Of a DNA stretch of 64,000 nt, positions 57,845 through 64,000 are shown one piece after another; position 1 is the stretch's first letter, and each line of letters begins with the position of its first letter. Source of the DNA: Tsukamurella paurometabola DSM 20162. Its GTDB lineage: Bacteria > Actinomycetota > Actinomycetes > Mycobacteriales > Mycobacteriaceae. Location of the stretch: NCBI RefSeq assembly GCF_000092225.1, contig NC_014158.1, positions 3,472,001 through 3,536,000 on the forward strand, read 5' to 3'. The notes under the pieces are model-generated. The model did no database searches, was not told the DNA's origin, and worked only from the letters and a program-made list of their open reading frames with translations. The translations under genes and the position numbers were made by a program.

Positions 57845-59197
57845 ATGAGCGAAGACGACCCGGCAACGCGACTGCGGCGCGGGGCGAAGCTGGGTGGCGC
57901 GGTGGCGCGCCAGGCCGTCGACCGGACGGTGACCCGCGCGACCACGCGGTCGACCACCCCGGAACAGCGGGCGGCGGCCGAGGAGAAGGCGGCGTTGCGC
58001 GCCGCCGACCGCCTGGTCGCGGTGCTCGGGTCGATGCGCGGCGCGGCGATGAAGGTCGGGCAGGCGCTCGCCACCGTCGACCTGGGCCTGGTCCCCGAGC
58101 ACGCGCTGCCCGCTTTCCAGGAGAAGCTCACCGCCCTGACCGACCGCGCTCCCGGCGCCGAGTTCGGTGAGATCGACGCGGTGATCGCCGCGGACTGCCC
58201 ACGCGGGGCGTTCGCCGAGATCGATCCCGAGCCGATGGCCGCGGCGTCGATCGGGCAGGTGCATCGCGCCGTCACCGCGGACGGCCGCGACGTGGCGGTC
58301 AAGGTGCAGTACCCGGGCATCGAGGCCGCCATCCGCGCCGACCTGAAGAACCTCGGCCTCCTCCTGACCATGTGGCGTGGCCGCCGCGCCACCGCGATCC
58401 GCACCGAGTCGGTACTCATGGAGATCAGCGAGACGATCCTGGCCGAACTGGACTACCAGGGTGAGTGCGCCGCACAGGCGAAGGTCGCCCGACGGTACGC
58501 GGATCACCCGTTCATCCGGGTGCCCGCGCCGCTGCCCGAGCTCAGTGGCCCGCGGGTACTGGTCACCGAGTTCGTCACCGGCGAGCGGTTCGGCTCCCTG
58601 GAGGCCGCACCCCGAGCCGACCGGGACCGGGCGGGCGAGATCCTGCACCGGTTCTATGTGGGTGGCGTGTTCGGCGATGGTGAGTTCTGCGGCGATCCGC
58701 ACGCCGGGAACGTGCTGGTATGCCCGGACGGCCGCCTCGCCTTCCTCGATTACGGGCTGTACAAGACGCTGGGCCCCGAATCGGGGGCATTCGAGCGGGA
58801 CTGTTTCACGGCTGCCGACGCAGGCCGCGGAGACGAACTCGCCGCCCTGCTGCGTTCGGTGGGCGCGCTGCGCGGTGAGGGCCCCGACCCCGACACCCTG
58901 CTGCGCTACTTCCGGCTCTCGGCCCCCTGGCACCTGCGGCCCGGCGTCTCGACCATCACACCGGCCGAGGTCAAACGCGCGGTCGCCGTCGCGACCACCC
59001 CGCCGCCCGCTGATCCCCCGCTCCGGATGCCCGCGGCACACACGTTCTCCCGCCGGGCCGAGCTACTCACCTTCGGGATGATCGGCAACCTGGAATCGTC
59101 GGCCGATTGGCACGCGATCTGCCGGGAGTGGATCTACGGCGACGCCCCGGCGACGGAGCTGGGCCGCGAACACGCGGCCTGGTTGCGCCGGGAGTGA
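57845..59197 (+). CDS. ABC1/UbiB-like atypical kinase
   Basis: 450 residues. UbiB-family hallmarks: K-x-G-Q (A-M-K-V-G-Q-A), the Ala-rich loop A-A-A-S-I-G-Q-V-H-R-A, the ATP-binding lysine in V-A-V-K-V-Q-Y-P-G, the catalytic loop G-D-P-H-A-G-N-V and the DYG-type L-D-Y-G-L. ADCK/UbiB proteins have ATPase activity linked to isoprenoid quinone or lipid metabolism. Cytoplasmic, no clear membrane helix. Divergent from the BVMO gene, which may share its operator. Confidence 0.9.
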   Translation: MSEDDPATRLRRGAKLGGAVARQAVDRTVTRATTRSTTPEQRAAAEEKAALRAADRLVAVLGSMRGAAMKVGQALATVDLGLVPEHALPAFQEKLTALTDRAPGAEFGEIDAVIAADCPRGAFAEIDPEPMAAASIGQVHRAVTADGRDVAVKVQYPGIEAAIRADLKNLGLLLTMWRGRRATAIRTESVLMEISETILAELDYQGECAAQAKVARRYADHPFIRVPAPLPELSGPRVLVTEFVTGERFGSLEAAPRADRDRAGEILHRFYVGGVFGDGEFCGDPHAGNVLVCPDGRLAFLDYGLYKTLGPESGAFERDCFTAADAGRGDELAALLRSVGALRGEGPDPDTLLRYFRLSAPWHLRPGVSTITPAEVKRAVAVATTPPPADPPLRMPAAHTFSRRAELLTFGMIGNLESSADWHAICREWIYGDAPATELGREHAAWLRRE

Positions 59198-59217
59198 AAC
59201 GCCACGTCGGGTCGTAG

Positions 59218-59243
59218 CGATCTCTTTCCCAGGAAGGAGATCG
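59218..59243 (+). promoter_or_regulatory. Hairpin enclosing the ribosome site of the secreted protein gene
   Basis: CGATCTC (59218-59224) pairs with GAGATCG (59237-59243), and the ribosome site AGGAAGGAG (59231-59239) lies in the loop and 3' arm, three bases before the ATG at 59246. It could limit translation until opened. Confidence 0.4.
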
Positions 59244-59245
59244 AT

Positions 59246-59707
59246 ATGAACAGCATCCGCATCATCCTCTCGGCCGGCGCCGCCACCGCAGTGGCAGCCG
59301 GGCTCCTCACCGCCCCCGCGCACGCGGAGGACCCCGTCGCGCAGACCGAGGTCTGCCGCGGCTACCCGAATGCCATCTTGGTCACCGCCGGTCAGGCGTG
59401 GCGCAGCGGGCCCGACGGTAAGCCCGTCGCGGTCCCCGAGCAGATGGCGATGTCGGTCAGCCGCTCGGCGACGCTGTTCCCGCCACCTCCCCGATCGAAT
59501 CTGGACGTCACCGTGGACTGGCGCAACACCCGCACCGGCGCGAGCGGCACGATGCATCAGGTCGCCGCGCTCGGGTCCGGCGGCGGATCGGCGTACTTCC
59601 CGTTCGTGGCCACCGGTTCCGGCACCATCTCGATTAAGGTCCGGTCGACCGCCAACATCGGCTTCCCGCTCCCGGGCGCCTGCGAGGGCACACGCCTCGT
59701 CCGCTGA
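59246..59707 (+). CDS. Secreted protein, unknown function
   Basis: 153 residues. Signal peptide to about residue 27 (A-P-A-H-A-E). The mature part is beta-rich with two cysteines (E-V-C-R-G near its start and G-A-C-E-G near the end) that probably form one disulfide. No enzyme motif or family recognised. Confidence 0.7.
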   Translation: MNSIRIILSAGAATAVAAGLLTAPAHAEDPVAQTEVCRGYPNAILVTAGQAWRSGPDGKPVAVPEQMAMSVSRSATLFPPPPRSNLDVTVDWRNTRTGASGTMHQVAALGSGGGSAYFPFVATGSGTISIKVRSTANIGFPLPGACEGTRLVR

Positions 59708-59718
59708 CCGGGCCCCGA

Positions 59719-59724
59719 TAACCT
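59719..59724 (+). promoter_or_regulatory. -10 box of the reductase gene
   Basis: TAACCT followed after 7 bases (GGAGGGC) by the ATG at 59732. The GGAGGG could also act as a ribosome site if transcription began further upstream. Confidence 0.4.
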
Positions 59725-59731
59725 GGAGGGC

Positions 59732-60754
59732 ATGAGCCTGACCCCCCATTCGAGCCGTAGCCAGATCGTCACCGTCACGGATGTGATCGAGGAGACGGCG
59801 TTGGCGAAGTCCTTCGTCTTCGACGCGGAGTGGGACTACCGGCCGGGCCAGTTCATCACCGTGCGGGTGCCGTCCGAGCAGACCGGCTCGGTGGCACGGT
59901 CCTATTCCCTGTACACCTCCCCCTTCGATACCGGACAGCCCGGCGTCACGGTCAAGCGCACCGAGGGCGGGTACGCATCGAACTGGCTGTGCGACAACCT
60001 TTCCCCGGGGTCCGAACTGGAGGTGCTGCCACCGTCGGGGGTGTTCGTACCGGAGAGCCTGGACGTACCGATCCTGCTGCTCGCCGCGGGCAGCGGCATC
60101 ACGCCGATCATGTCGATCCTGTCCGCGGCGCTCACCGCGGGGACGCAACCGATCACCTTGCTGTACGCCAACGCCGATCCGGACTCCACGATCTTCCGCG
60201 ACGCGATCGCCCGGCTGGACGCCGAACACGAGCGGCTCACCGTGATCTGGTGGATGGAGTCCGAACGCGGCATCCCGGACGCCGACATGCTGGCCGCCCT
60301 GCTCACGCCGTACCACTCGCGGCCCACGTACCTGTGTGGGCGCGAGGAGTTCATGGCCGCCTGCAAGGAGGCCGCGAAGGTGATCGGCACCCCCCGCGAA
60401 CAGGTCCATCAGGAGATCTACGCCTCGCTCACCGGCGATGCCTTCGCCGATATCGTCCCGCACGAGGTGGAGGTGACCGCTGACTCCCCCCAGGTCACCG
60501 TCTACAACCTGGGAGCCACGTTCACCGTTGCCTGGCCCGAAGGGGACAGCCTCGTTGATGTGCTGATCAACAACGGCCATGACGTGCCCTACTCGTGCCA
60601 GTCCGGCGAGTGCGCCACATGCCTGTGCAAACTCACCAAGGGCACCGTCGATATGGCCGTGACCGACGGACTCGACCCCGACGACGCCGAGGACGGCTAC
60701 ATTCTGGGGTGCCAGGCGAAGCCCACCTCGCCGGAGTTGGAGGTCGAGTACTGA
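59732..60754 (+). CDS. Ferredoxin-type oxidoreductase, KshB-like
   Basis: 340 residues in the order FAD domain, NAD domain, plant-type [2Fe-2S] ferredoxin. R-S-Y-S-L-Y binds FAD, A-A-G-S-G-I-T-P starts the nucleotide-binding part, and C-x-S-G-E-C-A-T-C with a later C (I-L-G-C-Q) hold the cluster. Same architecture and length class as the reductase of 3-ketosteroid 9alpha-hydroxylase (KshB) and phenylacetyl-CoA or alkane oxygenase reductases. No oxygenase partner is next door. The stop overlaps the dehydrogenase start (TGATG), so the two are co-translated. Confidence 0.88.
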   Translation: MSLTPHSSRSQIVTVTDVIEETALAKSFVFDAEWDYRPGQFITVRVPSEQTGSVARSYSLYTSPFDTGQPGVTVKRTEGGYASNWLCDNLSPGSELEVLPPSGVFVPESLDVPILLLAAGSGITPIMSILSAALTAGTQPITLLYANADPDSTIFRDAIARLDAEHERLTVIWWMESERGIPDADMLAALLTPYHSRPTYLCGREEFMAACKEAAKVIGTPREQVHQEIYASLTGDAFADIVPHEVEVTADSPQVTVYNLGATFTVAWPEGDSLVDVLINNGHDVPYSCQSGECATCLCKLTKGTVDMAVTDGLDPDDAEDGYILGCQAKPTSPELEVEY

Positions 60755-61869
60755 TGCGTATCCGCGGGGCCGTGCTGGAGGAGATCGGCAGGGCCAGGCC
60801 CTATTCCGACTCACATCCGATCACCGTGTCCGAGCTCGACCTGGCTGATCCGGGCCCGGGCGAGGTGCTGGTGCGCATCGAGGCCGCGGGCCTGTGCCAC
60901 TCCGACCTCTCGGTGGTGGACGGTAACCGGGTGCGGCCTGTTCCGATGCTGCTGGGACACGAGGCGGCCGGCATCGTCGAATCGCTCGGCACGGGTGTTT
61001 CCGGTCTGTCCGTCGGCGATCGTGTGGTGATGGCCTTCCTTCCCCGCTGCGGAGAATGCGCTCATTGCCGTACGGACGGCCAACTTCCGTGCACGCCGGG
61101 CAGCGCCGCGAACAATGCGGGCGAGCTGCTGGGCGGCGGCCGTCGACTGTCCCGCGACGGCGAGCCGATCCAGCACCACCTCGGCGTCTCGGGGTTCGCG
61201 ACGCACGCCGTGGTCGATGCGCGCTCGGTGACCCGCGTGGATGCCGACGTGCCGCCGGACATCGCCGCCGTCCTCGGCTGCGCGGTGCTCACCGGCGGTG
61301 GGGCCGTGCTCAATGCCGGCACACCCACCGACGGCGACGATGTGATCGTGATCGGTCTGGGCGGCGTCGGCATGGCCGCCGTGCTCACCGCCCTGTCGCT
61401 CAAGGCCGACGGTGCCGTCGGCCGCGTGATCGGGGTGGACGCGCAGCCCGCGAAACTGGAGCAGGTGCGCGCACTCGGTGCGGATGCCGCCTACACCCCT
61501 GCGGAATTGACTAAAGCCGGGGTGCGCGCGCCGGTGGTGATCGAGGCCGCCGGGCACCCTCGGGCGTTCGAATCCGCGGTGGCGGCGACCGCCGTCGGCG
61601 GGAAGACGGTGACCGTCGGCCTACCGAATCCCGGTGCGCGCTCGGAGATCAGCCCGCTGGTGCTCACCGCCGAGGCCCGCACCATTATCGGCAGCTATCT
61701 GGGATCGGCTGTGCCGCAGCGCGATATCCCGCGCTACGTCGAGCTGTGGCGAGCCGGGAAGCTACCGGTCGAGAAGCTGATCTCCGGTGTGATCACCCTC
61801 GATCAGATCAACGAGGGCATGGACGCCCTCGCCGACGGCACCGCCGTCCGCCAGATCATCACCTTCTGA
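60754..61869 (+). CDS. Zinc-dependent alcohol dehydrogenase (class III-like MDR)
   Basis: 371 residues. Catalytic zinc ligands in G-L-C-H-S-D and G-H-E-A-A-G, structural zinc set C-G-E-C-A-H-C-R...P-C, Rossmann motif G-L-G-G-V-G-M-A, and an Asp in V-D-A-Q for NAD preference. Oxidises alcohols to aldehydes with NAD+. Coupled to the KshB-like reductase; together they suggest oxidation of a hydroxylated lipid, sterol or aromatic alcohol. Confidence 0.92.
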   Translation: MRIRGAVLEEIGRARPYSDSHPITVSELDLADPGPGEVLVRIEAAGLCHSDLSVVDGNRVRPVPMLLGHEAAGIVESLGTGVSGLSVGDRVVMAFLPRCGECAHCRTDGQLPCTPGSAANNAGELLGGGRRLSRDGEPIQHHLGVSGFATHAVVDARSVTRVDADVPPDIAAVLGCAVLTGGGAVLNAGTPTDGDDVIVIGLGGVGMAAVLTALSLKADGAVGRVIGVDAQPAKLEQVRALGADAAYTPAELTKAGVRAPVVIEAAGHPRAFESAVAATAVGGKTVTVGLPNPGARSEISPLVLTAEARTIIGSYLGSAVPQRDIPRYVELWRAGKLPVEKLISGVITLDQINEGMDALADGTAVRQIITF

Positions 61870-61909
61870 CTGCGCGCCGCGATTGCTGGAACGATCGCAA
61901 AGCCTCCGA

Positions 61910-61915
61910 TAGCAT
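61910..61915 (+). promoter_or_regulatory. Candidate -10 box of the toxin gene
   Basis: TAGCAT about 48 nt before the GTG at 61963; no clear -35. The sequence between is purine-rich and contains the GGGGAGG ribosome site. Confidence 0.3.
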
Positions 61916-61962
61916 TGACGAACAACACGGAGGGATGACCTCCGGTCCGCGGGGAGGCGGCA

Positions 61963-63438
61963 GTGGGGTCATCGGAGCACACGCTGGGGGTGTGTGGGGT
62001 GACCGATGTCGATCCGCAGTGGTACTTCGACGCCGCTACCGCGGTCCGTGCGGTGTCCGTGAACCTGGCGAACGGCCTCACCGACCTGCAGAACAAGCTC
62101 AATGTGGCCAACTCCGCGGGAAACCACATGTCTGCGGGTCACACCTGGGCGACGAAGTACGACCAGGCGGCGTCGGACGTCTTCGAGGCGATCTCGCTCA
62201 CCTCAATGGCTGCGGACAACCTGGGCGCGATGATCCACGCGGCGGGCGCCGAGCGGGTTCGCGTGCAGAACACCAACTCTCCCGGAAAGCCGGACGTCGA
62301 TGTTCCGGCTTTGCCACCGGGCGGAGGGCTCGAGATGTCGATACATCCCCCGTTCAGGTCGACCGGCGGACTGAACGACCCGCCGGAGAACTGGGACCTC
62401 ATCGAGGGCATCGTCTCCAAGAAGTGGGCCGACTGCGATGTCGACAAGATCAGGATCGCCGGCGAATCGTGGATGGCGAGCTACCGCGGCATCCAGGACG
62501 CCCAACTGTCCTTATCGTGGACGCCGAACGATACGCCCGACGCTCCAGCCGAGGTCGCCAAAATCAACACCGCGGTCGCGAACATCGTCACGATGCTGGA
62601 GAAGTCGACCCAATGGTCGATCGCGATCGGTCATGCATGCAACAGTGTTCAGGCGAAGTCCGATTCCACTCGACAATCGATCACGGGCTTCCTCAGCACA
62701 ATGAAATTCATGCTCGCAACGCTCAATACCGGCAGCAGCGGACCCGCCGGCCAGATGAACGAGACAATAGCAAAGGAAAGAGCAAAACTGGACACCGCAG
62801 AATGGGTCGATGTGAAACTAGAGGAGTTAGACAAGGCCGTACAAAGCACCACCGATGAGAAATTCACGATGATCAACACCGCGCCCTCATCGATGACGAC
62901 ACCTACAGAGAACGTGACGACAGCTGTCGGGAAGTACCTCACACCGTTGCTGGGGCGAGAAGCGCGGCCACAGGTGCCCGTCCAGGGCAACCAAAGAAAT
63001 CGCGCGCGCGGCAACGAGGGTGAGCGCCGGGCTGGGATAGATCCGGCTACTGGCAAACAGAGAATCTACCCGCAGAATCCCGTCGGGAAGCCGAAGTACC
63101 GCATTCCCGATGGCAGAAACGACGTGACGAAACAGATCACCGAAGTCAAGAATGTCAACGACATCAAGAGTAAAGATTCGAAGCAGATAATCGATGAGGC
63201 AAACTGGGCCGCACAGAACGGATACACCATGACGCTGGTCACCGATCACCGCACAGTTCTCTCGCAAGACGTGCAGAAGCTGGTCTCCGAAGGCAAGATC
63301 ACCGTCGTGCAGATGGAGCTCGATGAGAACCTCGTCGCCGGTCCAGTGCAACCCACGCTCCCGGATCCGTCACCGACGAATCCGGCCCCCGTTAGGTCGC
63401 CGGATGGAATCGGCCCGATGGGGGTGCCGGCCCGATGA
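61963..63438 (+). CDS. Type VII-secreted polymorphic toxin with PD-(D/E)xK nuclease domain
   Basis: 491 residues. The N-terminus is a WxG100-like helical hairpin (T-W-A-T-K-Y-D-Q-A-A-S-D-V-F) seen in actinobacterial ESX-exported toxins; a second helical segment follows (about residues 140-275). The C-terminal ~110 residues match the Tox-REase-7 type: G-K-P-K-Y-R-I-P-D-G, then Q-I-T-E-V-K-N-V, giving a PD-x10-ExK nuclease site (Asp383, Glu394, Lys396). A Pro-rich tail ends it. GGAGG precedes the GTG; a GTG at 61999 is an alternative. The second half is visibly richer in A/T than its neighbours, suggesting transfer. The immunity gene overlaps its stop. Confidence 0.8.
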   Translation: MGSSEHTLGVCGVTDVDPQWYFDAATAVRAVSVNLANGLTDLQNKLNVANSAGNHMSAGHTWATKYDQAASDVFEAISLTSMAADNLGAMIHAAGAERVRVQNTNSPGKPDVDVPALPPGGGLEMSIHPPFRSTGGLNDPPENWDLIEGIVSKKWADCDVDKIRIAGESWMASYRGIQDAQLSLSWTPNDTPDAPAEVAKINTAVANIVTMLEKSTQWSIAIGHACNSVQAKSDSTRQSITGFLSTMKFMLATLNTGSSGPAGQMNETIAKERAKLDTAEWVDVKLEELDKAVQSTTDEKFTMINTAPSSMTTPTENVTTAVGKYLTPLLGREARPQVPVQGNQRNRARGNEGERRAGIDPATGKQRIYPQNPVGKPKYRIPDGRNDVTKQITEVKNVNDIKSKDSKQIIDEANWAAQNGYTMTLVTDHRTVLSQDVQKLVSEGKITVVQMELDENLVAGPVQPTLPDPSPTNPAPVRSPDGIGPMGVPAR

Positions 63439-64000
63439 GCGCAGACGAATTGTTCCGATACTCGCGGATGCCCGAGGGCGAGGACTGGAAAGAGATCTTC
63501 GACCGGTATCCCCAGTCGTTCGTCCACGGCAAAGACGGGTTCGATCGACGCCTGATCGACGACCTCGACGCAGTCGGCGTCCGCGTGACCCACCTCGATC
63601 ACATCGTGGGGTTGCCCACCGTTCCACCCGCGGTCGGCGTAGCAGCCGACTGGCTCACCCACCTCGACGAGCGGATCCCCGGCGATGAAACCCGGCACAA
63701 ACAGGGGATACGCCACAGTCTCATCAACCTTCTCAACGATCCCGCCGCGAAAGGCAACCAAGCCGCGATCGAGGCACTGTCGGCTCAGATCGAGCGGTCC
63801 GATCCCCCCCTCCCCGAATACGCACAGATTTGGGCTATCACCAGCCTGGCGCGCATCGCCACCAAAGACGACTACCAGCGCATGATGGACCTCTTCAACC
63901 GACCCGATATACACGACGGCGGCCGTTCGGCCATCGTCGCCTACTTCGGTCGATTCCGTCGCCCGGAATCCCGCGAGGCCGCCTTGTCCAGCATGGACCG
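63435..64000 (+). CDS. Probable immunity protein for the nuclease toxin (partial)
   Basis: 188 codons are visible, cut by the window end. The ATG overlaps the toxin stop by 4 bases (ATGA). The protein is acidic early (M-P-E-G-E-D-W-K-E-I-F) and helical later, with HEAT-like repeats (Y-A-Q-I-W-A-I-T-S-L-A-R-I-A, then A-I-V-A-Y-F-G-R-F). No signal peptide, so cytoplasmic. Acidic, helical-repeat proteins encoded directly after polymorphic toxins are commonly their immunity partners; this role is inferred from position. Confidence 0.7.
   Translation, partial: MSADELFRYSRMPEGEDWKEIFDRYPQSFVHGKDGFDRRLIDDLDAVGVRVTHLDHIVGLPTVPPAVGVAADWLTHLDERIPGDETRHKQGIRHSLINLLNDPAAKGNQAAIEALSAQIERSDPPLPEYAQIWAITSLARIATKDDYQRMMDLFNRPDIHDGGRSAIVAYFGRFRRPESREAALSSMD

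Overview
The window is high-GC actinobacterial DNA. It most resembles a mycolic-acid-containing genus of the Mycobacteriales (Tsukamurella/Gordonia type); this is inferred from gene content, not from a database search. Pointers are the ribosomal gene order, an ESX-4 type VII secretion neighbourhood with a PE-like protein, a urease cluster without ureE, a KshB-like reductase, a Baeyer-Villiger monooxygenase and many GTG starts. No rRNA, tRNA, insertion sequence or CRISPR array was seen.

Layout. 1-3.6 kb (minus): ESX-4-associated genes, namely a WxG-containing protein, a PE-like protein, two YbaB-like proteins and an Rv3446c-family protein. 3.6-5.2 kb: a DedA protein and truA. 5.4-10.3 kb (minus): the alpha operon rpmJ-rpsM-rpsK-rpsD-rpoA-rplQ, with infA just beyond an inserted secreted protease. 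10.4-15.5 kb: a Nudix hydrolase, metY, a hypothetical protein, a TipA-like MerR regulator and dctA. 15.5-21.1 kb (minus): map-adk-secY and rplO-rpmD-rpsE-rplR-rplF-rpsH. 21.6-36.3 kb: an accessory block holding an NCS1 permease, ureABCFGD, a TAP-like hydrolase, OsmC, a GH5 glycosidase, a PAP2 protein and unknown membrane proteins. 36.5-38.0 kb (minus): rpsN-rplE-rplX-rplN. 38.2-44.6 kb: a winged-helix/double-ATPase gene pair, a DEAD-box helicase and a lipoprotein. 44.7-49.9 kb (minus): the S10 operon, rpsJ to rpsQ. 50.3-61.9 kb: esterase, thioesterase-like protein, second secreted protease, CoA racemase, a frameshifted acyltransferase, BVMO, ABC1 kinase, KshB-like reductase and alcohol dehydrogenase. 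62.0-64.0 kb: a probable type VII-secreted nuclease toxin and its immunity gene, cut by the window edge.

How it works together. The S10-spc-alpha ribosomal supercluster keeps its classical order on one strand but is broken into separate units by three islands of 5-15 kb. Several units start with a look-alike promoter (GCGGATTTG element) and several end in a strong hairpin. About ten accessory genes have a TANNNT -10 box only 6-8 nt before the start codon, the hallmark of leaderless transcription. The urease genes form a translationally coupled operon with a nearby purine/pyrimidine-type permease. The toxin at the right end could be exported by the ESX system whose associated genes lie at the left end, but that link is inference.
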